Assembly: GCA_023428785.1 (NCBI GenBank)
Contig: JAEYWU010000031.1
Span: 1-21,955, forward strand
Origin: Pseudomonadota bacterium
GTDB lineage: Bacteria > Pseudomonadota > Alphaproteobacteria > Caulobacterales > Caulobacteraceae
DNA: 21,955 nt
Reading direction: 5' to 3'
Part shown: in pieces, positions 6,783 through 14,139 of the stretch
Layout: every line of letters starts with the position of its first letter
Numbering within the stretch: position 1 is the stretch's first letter
Translations under genes and position numbers: made by a program
The notes under the pieces: model-generated
Database searches by the model: none
Seen by the model: only the letters and a program-made list of their open reading frames with translations
Told to the model about the DNA's origin: nothing

Positions 6783-8960
6783 TCAGGCCGCCGCCTTCTG
6801 GCCCGAGAACTTGCCGTAGAAGGTCTCGCCCTTGGCGGCCATGTCGCGCACGAACTGCGGGACCTTGAAGCGGTCGCCGTAGCGCTCGGCATAGATGTCC
6901 GCCTGCTCGACGAAGGCCTTCAGACCCGTCTGGTCGATCAGGGTGATCGGGCCGCCGGTCCAGGGCGCGAAGCCCCAGGCCAGGATGGCGCCGACATCGG
7001 CCGCGCGCGGGTCGGCGATGACGCCCTCTTCCCAGCAGCGGGTCACTTCCACCGCCTGGCGGTAGAACAGGCGACGCTTCTGGTCCTCGACCTCTTCCAT
7101 CGACATCTCGGCGGTCTTCACCGGAGCCAGATCGGCCAGGCCCGACCACAGGACCTTGGGCTTGACGTCATAGTCATAGAAGCCCTTGCCGTTCTTGCGG
7201 CCGTAACGACCCAGGTCCTCGACCATCTTGCGGACGATCTCGGAGCCCGGCAGCGGCTGGTACTTGTCGCCGAGATCCTCGGCGGTCTGCTTGGCGATCT
7301 TGACCGAGAGGTCCAGCGCCACGTCGTCGTGCATTTCCAGCGGACCGCGCGGCATGCCGGTGGCCCGGCCGATGTTGTCGATGAGGATCGGCGAGATGCC
7401 TTCCTCCAGCATCGCCATGCCCTCGGCCACATAGGTGCCGAAGCAGCGCGAGGTGTAGAAGCCGCGGCCGTCGTTCACGACGATCGGCGTCTTCTTGATC
7501 TTCATCACATAGTCTAGCGCCTTGGCCAGCGCCGCCGGGCCGGTCTTCTCGCCCATGATGATCTCGACCAGCATCATCTTGTCGACGGGCGAGAAGAAGT
7601 GGATGCCGATGAAGTCCTCGGGGCGCGAGGAGGCCTCGGCCAGACCCGAGATCGGCAGGGTCGAAGTGTTGGAGCCGAACACCGCACCCGGCTCCAGCTG
7701 AGCTTCCGCCTGCTTGGTGACGGTGGCCTTCAGCTCTCGGTTCTCGAACACGGCCTCGATGACCAAATCCGAGCCCTTGATCAGGCTGTAGTCCGCGGTC
7801 GGGACGATCAGCGCCAGGACAGCGTCGGCCTTCTCCTGGGTCATCTGGCCACGCTGGACGCGCTTCTTGATGATCTCCTCGGCGTAGCCCTTGCCCTTTT
7901 CAGCGGACTCCTGATCGCGGTCGATCAGGATGCTCTCGATGCCGGCCATGGCCTGAACATAGGCGATGCCCGCGCCCATCATGCCGGCGCCCAGGATGGC
8001 GACCTTCGCGGGATCGGAGGCCGGGATGTTCGCCGGACGCGCCGCGCCCTTGTCCAGCTCCTGCTTGGACAGGAACAGCGAGCGGATCATCGCCTGGGCC
8101 TGCGGCGTCATCAGGGTCTTGATGAAGTAGCGTGTCTCGATACGCAGGGCCGCGTCTATCGGCACCTGCACGCCTTCATAGACTGCCTTCATCAGGTTGG
8201 TGGCGGCCGGATAGTTTCCGTAGGTCTGCTTGCGGATCATCGCATTGCCGACCAGGAAGTTCTGGATCCCCGCCGGATGGTAGGGGCCGCCGCCGGGCAG
8301 CTTGAACTTCTTGTCGTCCCACGGCTGGGCCGCCTTGCCGCCGGCCTTCAGCCAGGCCTTGGCGGCCTCGACCTCGGTCCCGGCCGGAACGACCTCATGC
8401 ACCACGCCCGCCGCCTTGGCTTCGGCCGGACGGAAGGACTTGCCCTCGGTCATGGCCATCATCGCCGGCTGCACGCCGATCAGGCGCGTCAGACGCTGGG
8501 TGCCCCCACCGCCCGGGAAGAGGCCGACCTTGATCTCGGGCAGGCCCAGCTGGATCTTCGGATTGTCGCCGACGACACGGTAGTGACACGCCAGCGTCAG
8601 CTCCAGCCCACCACCCAGCGCCAGGCCGTTGATCGCGGCCGCGATGGGCTTGCCGCAGGTCTCCAGCGCGCGCAGCGAGCCGTTCATCCGCCAGCCGGCG
8701 TCGAACGCCTTCTGCAGGTCGCCGGCTCCCGACAGCAGACCCGAAGCCATATCGCCCAGATCCGCGCCGGCGCAGAAGCCCGAGGCCTTGCCCGAGGTGA
8801 TGACCGCGCCCTTGATGGCGTCGTCGGATTTGATGGCCTCCACCAGCTGCGGAAGCTCTTCCATGACCTTGCCGGTCAGGGTGTTCATCGAGCGGCCCGG
8901 CACGTCGAAGGTGACCAGGGCGATGCCGTCGGCGTCGATATCGATCTTGAAGTTTTCCAT
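6783..8960 (-). CDS. fadJ: FadJ-like multifunctional enoyl-CoA hydratase / 3-hydroxyacyl-CoA dehydrogenase
   Basis: 725-residue bifunctional beta-oxidation enzyme (alpha subunit). The N-terminal crotonase domain (about 1-195) has the oxyanion hole and catalytic glutamates: SGFCAGADL, NGLALGGGLE (Glu120) and GLPEIKVGLFPGGGGTQRL (Glu142). The NAD-binding 3-hydroxyacyl-CoA dehydrogenase domain starts near 318 with VAILGAGMMGAGIA and includes GIHFFSPVDKMMLVEII. Two C-terminal 3HCDH domains follow (GRGFYTSRCFGTYV; KNGKGFYDYD). It hydrates enoyl-CoA and oxidises the product to 3-ketoacyl-CoA, the substrate of the thiolase encoded 17 bases upstream. The start at 8960 (MENFKIDID) has GGGAG nine bases before it; the longer frame to 9026 overlaps fadA. 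FadB versus FadJ naming cannot be decided from sequence alone. Confidence 0.95.
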   Translation of the reverse strand: MENFKIDIDADGIALVTFDVPGRSMNTLTGKVMEELPQLVEAIKSDDAIKGAVITSGKASGFCAGADLGDMASGLLSGAGDLQKAFDAGWRMNGSLRALETCGKPIAAAINGLALGGGLELTLACHYRVVGDNPKIQLGLPEIKVGLFPGGGGTQRLTRLIGVQPAMMAMTEGKSFRPAEAKAAGVVHEVVPAGTEVEAAKAWLKAGGKAAQPWDDKKFKLPGGGPYHPAGIQNFLVGNAMIRKQTYGNYPAATNLMKAVYEGVQVPIDAALRIETRYFIKTLMTPQAQAMIRSLFLSKQELDKGAARPANIPASDPAKVAILGAGMMGAGIAYVQAMAGIESILIDRDQESAEKGKGYAEEIIKKRVQRGQMTQEKADAVLALIVPTADYSLIKGSDLVIEAVFENRELKATVTKQAEAQLEPGAVFGSNTSTLPISGLAEASSRPEDFIGIHFFSPVDKMMLVEIIMGEKTGPAALAKALDYVMKIKKTPIVVNDGRGFYTSRCFGTYVAEGMAMLEEGISPILIDNIGRATGMPRGPLEMHDDVALDLSVKIAKQTAEDLGDKYQPLPGSEIVRKMVEDLGRYGRKNGKGFYDYDVKPKVLWSGLADLAPVKTAEMSMEEVEDQKRRLFYRQAVEVTRCWEEGVIADPRAADVGAILAWGFAPWTGGPITLIDQTGLKAFVEQADIYAERYGDRFKVPQFVRDMAAKGETFYGKFSGQKAAA

Positions 8961-8977
8961 GGTTCTCAGCTCCCGGA

Positions 8978-10183
8978 TCAGACGCGTTCGATGACGGTGG
9001 CGGTGCCCATGCCGCCGCCGATGCACAGGGTGACCAGCGCGGTTTCCTTGTCCGAGCGCTCAAGCTCGTCCAGCACGACACCGGTGATCATGGCGCCCGT
9101 GGCGCCCAGCGGGTGGCCCATGGCGATGGCCCCGCCACAGACGTTCATCTTGTCATGCGGGATATCCAGCGCCTGCATGAAGCGCAGGACGACGGCGGCG
9201 AAGGCCTCGTTCAGCTCCCACAGGTCGATGTCGTCCTTGGTCATACCCAGCTTGCCGAGCAGCTTGTTGGCGACGAACTCCGGGCCGGTCAGCATGATCG
9301 ACGGTTCGGACCCGATCGAGGCCGCGCCCCGAATCTTGGCGCGCGGTTTCAGGCCCAAGGCCTTGCCGGCTTCCAGCGTGCCGATCAGCACGCCGGCCGA
9401 GCCGTCCACGATGCCCGACGAGTTGCCCGGCGTGTGCACGTGATTGACCTTGGCCACCTCGGGGTAGCGCTGATTGATCACGGCGTCGAAGGCCATCTCG
9501 CCCATCATGGCGAAGGACGGGTTCAGGCCGCCCAGGGTCTGCATGTCCGTGTTGGGGCGGATCGTCTCGTCGCGATCCAGACGCACCAGCCCCAGTTGGT
9601 CCTTCACCGGCACGACCGATTTGTTGAACCGGCCTTCGTCCCAGGACTTGGCCGACCGCTTGTGGCTCTCGACCGAATAGGCGTCCACGTCGTCTCTCGA
9701 AAAGCCGTACTTGGACGCGATCAGGTCGGCCGAGACGCCTTGCGGCACGAAATAGGTCTTGAAGGCCGAGGTCGGATCAACCGGCCAGGCGCCGCCGTCC
9801 GAGCCCATCGGGACGCGGCTCATGGCCTCCACGCCGCCGCCGACCGCAAACTCGGCTTCGCCGGACTTCACCTTGGCCGCGGCCATGTTCACAGCTTCCA
9901 GGCCGGAAGCGCAAAAGCGGTTGATCTGGACGCCTGCGGTCGTCTGGGCCCAGCCGGCGTTCAGCACGGCGGTCCGCGCGATGTCGGCGCCCTGCTCGCC
10001 TACCGGCGAGACGCAGCCCAGGATCACATCGTCCACCCTGGAGGTATCCAGCCCATTGCGGTCACGCAGCGCTTCCAGCACCTGCGTCGCCAGGCTCAGG
10101 GCCGTGATCTCGTGGAGCGATCCGTCGCTCTTGCCCTTGCCGCGCGGCGTGCGCACGGCGTCATAGATATAGGCGTCGGTCAT
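8978..10183 (-). CDS. fadA: Acetyl-CoA C-acyltransferase (thiolase)
   Basis: 401-residue thiolase completing the beta-oxidation spiral by thiolytic cleavage of 3-ketoacyl-CoA; as an acetyl-CoA acetyltransferase it could also work in reverse. The nucleophile is Cys91 in NRFCASGLE, the second catalytic set is NEAFA, His357 in GGAIAMGHPLGATG, and Cys387 in CIGGGMG. It is the first gene of the operon with fadJ and bioY. AGGAGG lies six bases before the ATG, a near-ideal ribosome site. Upstream lie a LiuR-like operator and promoter (see 10251-10279). Full length, all catalytic residues intact. Chain-length preference is not readable. Confidence 0.95.
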   Translation of the reverse strand: MTDAYIYDAVRTPRGKGKSDGSLHEITALSLATQVLEALRDRNGLDTSRVDDVILGCVSPVGEQGADIARTAVLNAGWAQTTAGVQINRFCASGLEAVNMAAAKVKSGEAEFAVGGGVEAMSRVPMGSDGGAWPVDPTSAFKTYFVPQGVSADLIASKYGFSRDDVDAYSVESHKRSAKSWDEGRFNKSVVPVKDQLGLVRLDRDETIRPNTDMQTLGGLNPSFAMMGEMAFDAVINQRYPEVAKVNHVHTPGNSSGIVDGSAGVLIGTLEAGKALGLKPRAKIRGAASIGSEPSIMLTGPEFVANKLLGKLGMTKDDIDLWELNEAFAAVVLRFMQALDIPHDKMNVCGGAIAMGHPLGATGAMITGVVLDELERSDKETALVTLCIGGGMGTATVIERV

Positions 10184-10250
10184 CGGTGTCCTCCTGGGCC
10201 GCTCTGGGGGCGTGCGCTCATATAGCGTCTGGAATCGAAACGCGCACGGC

Positions 10251-10279
10251 TAAAAAGCCTACGTTTACGTCAACGTCAA
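10251..10279 (-). promoter_or_regulatory. Probable fadA-fadJ-bioY promoter
   Basis: On the minus strand, TTGACG (10274-10279) matches the alphaproteobacterial -35 consensus and is followed after 17 bases by TTTTTA (10251-10256) as a poor -10. The predicted start of transcription lies near 10244, giving a leader of about 60 bases. The -35 hexamer is part of the 16-base pseudo-palindrome at 10264-10279. The -10 call is the weak part. Confidence 0.5.
10264..10279. promoter_or_regulatory. LiuR-like (MerR family) operator
   Basis: TTTACGTCAACGTCAA is a 16-base pseudo-palindrome of the form TTKACGT-NN-ACGTMAA. From memory this is the kind of site bound by LiuR, the MerR-family regulator of branched-chain amino acid and fatty acid catabolism in proteobacteria. 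It overlaps the -35 box of the fad operon, as expected for direct control by acyl-CoA-responsive LiuR. The symmetry is seen; the regulator identity is inferred, and no merR-type gene is in the window. Confidence 0.6.
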
Positions 10280-10303
10280 GATTACGGGACCGAGGACGAG
10301 ACG

Positions 10304-10318
10304 TGGCACGGCGCTTGC
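10304..10318 (+). promoter_or_regulatory. Sigma-54 promoter of flgK
   Basis: TGGCACGGCGCTTGC matches the sigma-54 consensus TGGCACG-N4-TTGC at every fixed position. GG is at -25/-24 (10305-10306) and GC at -13/-12 (10317-10318), placing transcription start near 10330 and leaving a leader of about 124 bases before flgK. Class III flagellar genes of Caulobacter use sigma-54 with the activator FlbD. Confidence 0.9.
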
Positions 10319-10364
10319 GCCTTGCGAGGCGGGCCGATCCGTCAGCTCCCAAGAATTCGGTGCA

Positions 10365-10377
10365 AATCAAAGCATTC
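10365..10377 (+). promoter_or_regulatory. IHF-like binding site in flgK leader
   Basis: AATCAAAGCATTC fits the IHF consensus WATCAANNNNTTR at eight of nine fixed positions (last base C instead of a purine), in an unusually AT-rich patch. It lies between the sigma-54 promoter and the ftr-like inverted repeat, where bending by IHF would bring activator and polymerase together. Confidence 0.5.
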
Positions 10378-10399
10378 GCACTCAAACCACCGCCCGACG

Positions 10400-10418
10400 C
10401 CCGGCAGAATTGGCCGGG
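10400..10418. promoter_or_regulatory. ftr-like (FlbD enhancer) inverted repeat
   Basis: CCCGGC (10400-10405) and GCCGGG (10413-10418) form a perfect 6-base inverted repeat around AGAATTG, about 70-90 bases downstream of the predicted flgK transcription start. A partial copy, GCCGATTGGC, follows at 10433-10442. Caulobacter flagellar sigma-54 genes use ftr enhancers bound by FlbD, some of them downstream of the promoter. I assign it by symmetry and location rather than by exact consensus. Confidence 0.5.
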
Positions 10419-10453
10419 CCCGCGCAAGTCCTGCCGATTGGCTGCTTCGCGTC

Positions 10454-12574
10454 ATGAGCCTGAATCTGATCATGAACACGGCGTCGTCGGGCCTGATGAC
10501 GGCCCAGACGCAGCTGCGCGTGGTTTCGGACAACGTCTCGAACGTCAACACGCCGGGCTATGTCCGCAAGATCGCCGACCAGGTCGCCTATTCCTCAAAC
10601 GGCGTAGGCGCCGGGGTCGAGGTGTCGCGCATCCGGTTGGCGACCGACCGGTTTCTCCAGGCCGCGAGCCTGAACGCCGAGGCCGAGGCCGCGCGACAAG
10701 GCGTGCGCTACGAACTGTATGACCGGATCCAGTCCATGCTGGGCGACCCCGGCGGAAGCGGCGGGCTGCTGGGTCAGGTCAACGGTCTGTTCTCCGCCTT
10801 CGCGACCCTGTCGGAAGACGCCGTCTCCGGCCCGTACCGCCAGCAGGCCATCAGCCAGGCCCAGGCCCTTTTCGACGAAGCCAACCGGATCGCCGGCCAG
10901 ATCCAGGCCGTGCGCGAGGACGCCGACGCCCGTATCTCCTCAGCCGTGACCCGCGCCAATGACCTCCTCGGCCAGATCGAGGCGATGAACGTGGAGATCT
11001 CTCGCGCGGCCGTCGCCGGCGGGGACACCTCCGGCGCCGAGAGCGCCCAGGCGGCGCTGGTGGATGAACTGTCGGGCATCCTTGATATCCGCGTCTCGGT
11101 CCGGCCCGTCGGCGGCATTCAGGTACGCACTGGCGACGGCATGCTGCTGGCCGGCGACGGCCACGCCACGCTCAGCTACCAGCGCGCGGGCGCGGTCAAC
11201 GCCGAGTCCGCCTTCGACGAAATCTGGATCACCGAGCCGCGCGGCGAGCGCCGATCACTGGTCGGACATCTGTCCTCGGGCGAGCTCAAGGGGCTTCTGG
11301 AGCTGCGTGACCAGGAAGCCCCTGCCGCCGCAGAGCGCCTGGCCGAGTTGGTCAGCCGCGTGGCGGACGAACTGAACCGGGCGCACAACGCATCGTCCGC
11401 CGTGCCCGCGCCCAACGTCCTGACCGGTCGCAATGTCGGCTCCAGCATGGACGTCGCTGTCGCGGGCTTTACAGGCACGACCAACGTTGCGGTGACGAAC
11501 GCCTCAGGCGCCATCGTCGCCCGGGCCGAGGTCGTCTTCAGTGGCGGCGCCATCACCATCAATGGCGTGGCGTCATCGCCGGCCAACTTCCTGACCGACC
11601 TGAATACCCAGCTGGGTGGAGCGGCGACGGCCACTTTCACCAATGGCGTTCTGACGCTTCAGGCGACAAACAGCGCCAACGGCGTGGTCGTGGCCGACGA
11701 TCCGGCCAATCCCTCGCAGAAGAACGGACGCGGCTTCTCGCACTACTTCGGCCTGAACGATCTGGTCCGCTCTGACCGGCCCTCGACCTATGACACCGGG
11801 CTAACCGCCGCCTCGCCGCATGGCTTCACGGCGGGCGAGGAAATCACCTTCCGCTTCACCAACGCTACCGGCGCCCGCCTGCGTGACCTGACGGTTCAGG
11901 TACCCCCGGGCGGGACCATGGCCGACCTGCTGACCGCGCTGAACTCCCCGACTTCCGGGGTGGGACGGTTCGGGACCTTCTCGCTGGACGCCCAGGGCTC
12001 CATGATCTTCACGCCGCTCACCGGCCAGCAGGTAAGCCTGTCGGTCGTCGGCGACGGCACCACCCAGAACCCGTCTGGCGCTTCGATGTCGGAGCTGTTC
12101 GGCCTGGGCGGCGGAGTAAGGGCTTCGCGCCTGGATGGATTCTCGATCCGGTCAGACATCCTCAGCACGCCCGGTCGTCTGGCCCTGGCCAAGCTGGACC
12201 TGACCGCGGCGGCCGGGACTTCGGCGCTGTCGTCCGGCGACGGCCGCGGCGCCCTGGCGCTCGCCGATGTCGGCGAGGTCACCAGCGTGTTCGGAGCCGC
12301 AGGCGGGTCTTCCGGCGGCAGCATGTCGATCAGCCGCTATGTTTCTGAACTGGCCGGCGACATCGGCGGCCGCGCCGCCTCGGCCAAGTCGCGCGCCGAA
12401 GCCTCCGAGGCCCTCAAGGTCGAGGCTCGCCAGCGTCAGGCCTCCGAAGAGGGCGTCAATCTGGATGAGGAGCTGGTGAACCTCACCACCTATCAGCAGG
12501 CCTTCAACGCCTCGGCCCGGATGATCCAGGCCGCCAAGGATCTCTACGACATTCTCCTGGGGATGGTTCGATGA
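10454..12574 (+). CDS. flgK: Flagellar hook-associated protein FlgK (HAP1)
   Basis: 706-residue hook-filament junction protein exported by the flagellar type III apparatus, without a signal peptide. The N-terminus MSLNLIMNTASSGLMTAQTQ followed by VVSDNVSNVNTPGYVRK is the conserved flagellar rod/hook motif, and the C-terminus (EELVNLTTYQQAFNASARMIQAAKDLYDILLGM) is the matching coiled-coil D0 segment. The middle (about 360-620) is Gly/Ala/Thr-rich and variable, making the protein about 150 residues longer than enterobacterial FlgK. The start at 10454 is set by homology; the frame is open back to 10322, but that codon lies ahead of the sigma-54 transcription start. No strong Shine-Dalgarno is seen. 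It overlaps flgL by ATGA. Confidence 0.96.
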   Translation: MSLNLIMNTASSGLMTAQTQLRVVSDNVSNVNTPGYVRKIADQVAYSSNGVGAGVEVSRIRLATDRFLQAASLNAEAEAARQGVRYELYDRIQSMLGDPGGSGGLLGQVNGLFSAFATLSEDAVSGPYRQQAISQAQALFDEANRIAGQIQAVREDADARISSAVTRANDLLGQIEAMNVEISRAAVAGGDTSGAESAQAALVDELSGILDIRVSVRPVGGIQVRTGDGMLLAGDGHATLSYQRAGAVNAESAFDEIWITEPRGERRSLVGHLSSGELKGLLELRDQEAPAAAERLAELVSRVADELNRAHNASSAVPAPNVLTGRNVGSSMDVAVAGFTGTTNVAVTNASGAIVARAEVVFSGGAITINGVASSPANFLTDLNTQLGGAATATFTNGVLTLQATNSANGVVVADDPANPSQKNGRGFSHYFGLNDLVRSDRPSTYDTGLTAASPHGFTAGEEITFRFTNATGARLRDLTVQVPPGGTMADLLTALNSPTSGVGRFGTFSLDAQGSMIFTPLTGQQVSLSVVGDGTTQNPSGASMSELFGLGGGVRASRLDGFSIRSDILSTPGRLALAKLDLTAAAGTSALSSGDGRGALALADVGEVTSVFGAAGGSSGGSMSISRYVSELAGDIGGRAASAKSRAEASEALKVEARQRQASEEGVNLDEELVNLTTYQQAFNASARMIQAAKDLYDILLGMVR

Positions 12575-13503
12575 CCCGCGTCGCCACCAACGCCAGCTTC
12601 CAGTCGGCGCTGCTTGACCTCCAGCGCGCCCAGCTGAGGCAACAGGACGCCCAGAACCGCATCTCGACCCAGAAGATCGCGACCGACCTGACCGGCTTTG
12701 GCCGCGGATCCGAGACCCTGACCGCCCTCAAGGCGACCGAGGCCCGTATCTCCGGTTTCATCACGACCGGCGAGACGGTGGCGGCCCGGCTCGACACCCA
12801 GGCCCTGGCCTTCGACCAGATGATCGGCTCCATCGACGGCGCCCGCTCGGCCGTGGCCGAAGCCCTGGCGGCCGGCCGCTTCGACGGCCTGATGCTGGAG
12901 CTCCAGGGCTGGTTCCAGTCAGCCCAGGGGGCGCTGAACTTCAAGCACCAGGGGACCTATCTCTTCGGCGGCGCCCGGTCCGATCAGTCTCCCGTCGAAG
13001 CCGGCACCCTGGCCGAACTGGCCGCTGAGCCGACGATCGACGACGTCTTCGATAACGACCAGCTGCGCGCCACCTCGCGCCTGGACGAGACGACCACGGT
13101 CACCACCGGCTTCCTGGCCTCGGACCTCGGCGGTCCGCTGATGGAGGTCTTCCGTTCGCTCCAGGCCTACGACACGGGCGCGGGTGGCCCGATCTCTGGC
13201 CAGCTGGACGATGCCGGCAAGGCCTTCCTGCAGAACATCCTGACCCAGTTCGACGCCGCCCGAGTCGGAGTGGTCGAGGCCGCCGCTCGCAACGGCTCTC
13301 TGCAGAACCGCGTGGAATCGGTTCTCACCGGCCACAAGGCACAGCAGACCCAGCTGACCCAGCTGATAGGCAACCGCACCGACGCCGATATGGCCCAGGC
13401 GGTCACCGACCTCAACCTGTCCCAGGTCGCCATCCAGGCCGCCGCCCAGGTCATCAACCAGCTTCGCGACGTCAGCCTGCTGAACCTGCTCTCGACGAGC
13501 TAG
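12571..13503 (+). CDS. flgL: Flagellar hook-associated protein FlgL (HAP3)
   Basis: 310-residue flagellin-like junction protein between FlgK and the filament. N-terminal (RVATNASFQSALLDLQRAQL, ISTQKIATDL) and C-terminal (TDADMAQAVTDLNLSQVAIQAAAQVINQLRDVSLLNLL) helices are those of the flagellin D0/D1 core. The central GGARSDQSP region is typical of FlgL. ATGA overlap with flgK shows translational coupling and a two-gene operon from the sigma-54 promoter. The stop TAG lies within CTAG (13500-13503), shared with the stop of convergent zapA, leaving no room for an intergenic terminator. Confidence 0.95.
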   Translation: MTRVATNASFQSALLDLQRAQLRQQDAQNRISTQKIATDLTGFGRGSETLTALKATEARISGFITTGETVAARLDTQALAFDQMIGSIDGARSAVAEALAAGRFDGLMLELQGWFQSAQGALNFKHQGTYLFGGARSDQSPVEAGTLAELAAEPTIDDVFDNDQLRATSRLDETTTVTTGFLASDLGGPLMEVFRSLQAYDTGAGGPISGQLDDAGKAFLQNILTQFDAARVGVVEAAARNGSLQNRVESVLTGHKAQQTQLTQLIGNRTDADMAQAVTDLNLSQVAIQAAAQVINQLRDVSLLNLLSTS

Positions 13504-13799
13504 AGCCCCGCCGCCAGCTTCTCGATCCGTGCCGCCGCCTGATTGAGCGCCTCGACCACGGCCGCGTCGTCGGCGGTGGGCTCCAGTTTCACGGCGGACT
13601 TCAGGTCGGCGTTCTCATCGGCCAGCAACAGCCCGGCCATCAGGAACAGCCGCAGGTCCCCGACCTGGCCCACATCCTGGGCGACCTGGCGCACGTGCTG
13701 GTCGAACTGCTGGGCCAGCGCGGTCACCCGCTTCTCCTGCCCCTCGGCGCAGCCCACCTGATGCGGGCGTCCATTGATCTCGACGGTGACGGTGGCCAT
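13500..13799 (-). CDS. zapA: Cell division protein ZapA
   Basis: 99-residue FtsZ-associated protein that bundles FtsZ protofilaments at the division site. The N-terminal strand VTVEINGRPHQVGCAEGQEKRVTALAQQFDQHV is the ZapA globular head, followed by LRLFLMAGLLLADENADL and a C-terminal coiled coil (VVEALNQAAARIEKL). Its ATG follows the stop of the DUF4164 gene by four bases, with GGAGG inside the last codons of that gene, so they form a coupled pair. In many alphaproteobacteria zapA is followed by the 6S RNA gene; here flgL abuts its stop on the other strand, so no 6S gene is present in that position. Confidence 0.93.
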   Translation of the reverse strand: MATVTVEINGRPHQVGCAEGQEKRVTALAQQFDQHVRQVAQDVGQVGDLRLFLMAGLLLADENADLKSAVKLEPTADDAAVVEALNQAAARIEKLAAGL

Positions 13800-13803
13800 G
13801 GCC

Positions 13804-14031
13804 TCAGCCCTCCTGCCCGATCGCTTCGCGCAGTGCGTCCGCCGCGCGGCCCAGGGCTTCCGACGCCTGCTCGGCCGCGGCCCTCAGTTCGCTGTCGCCC
13901 GATGGCGGAGAACCGGCGAACAGGTCATCCTCGCGCACGGCGGCCCGCGCCTTCGCGTCGCGCGTCTTGGCTTCGAGGGCGGCCAGCGCCCTGCTCAGCC
14001 GTTCGGCGGCCGCGGCCATTTCATCGGACAT
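13804..14031 (-). CDS. DUF4164 family coiled-coil protein
   Basis: 75-residue, Ala/Glu-rich, helical protein with heptad-like spacing (AAERLSRALAALEAKTRDAKARA; ELRAAAEQASEALGRAADALREAI), matching the small DUF4164 family found next to zapA in alphaproteobacteria. Function is unknown; genomic pairing with zapA hints at a cell-division role. ATG 14031 has GGAG nine bases ahead; an upstream in-frame TTG at 14052 is less likely. First gene of a two-gene unit with zapA. Confidence 0.8.
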   Translation of the reverse strand: MSDEMAAAAERLSRALAALEAKTRDAKARAAVREDDLFAGSPPSGDSELRAAAEQASEALGRAADALREAIGQEG

Positions 14032-14139
14032 GCTCGGCTTCTCCGTCCGCAATGCGTCGAATCCATATAGAACCTAGGCGCCCGCTGGGGTAAAGCGCCC
14101 GTGCCCTTCAATTCCATCTGACTTCGGAGCGACAGCCCT
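14032..14139. other. Divergent intergenic region, DUF4164-zapA / tkt
   Basis: These 108 bases must hold the promoters of both the minus-strand cell division pair and the plus-strand tkt operon. On the minus strand, CTTTAC and TTCTAT are spaced by 17 bases and TATATG follows, a possible but weak promoter. GGAG lies ten bases before the tkt ATG. No terminator or strong palindrome is evident. Confidence 0.35.

Noticed and set aside
8961..9026. 22-codon N-terminal extension of fadJ
   Set aside because: It is His/Arg-rich, overlaps fadA, and a good ribosome site precedes the ATG at 8960.
7599..9443. 614-residue plus-strand frame antisense to fadJ/fadA
   Set aside because: It lies wholly over two genes with intact catalytic motifs; its translation shows no family motif and has the Gly/Arg/Asp-rich look of high-GC shadow frames.
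10322..10453. N-terminal extension of flgK by 44 codons
   Set aside because: FlgK homology starts at MSLNLIMNTASS (10454), and the extended start would lie before the transcription start predicted from the sigma-54 site.
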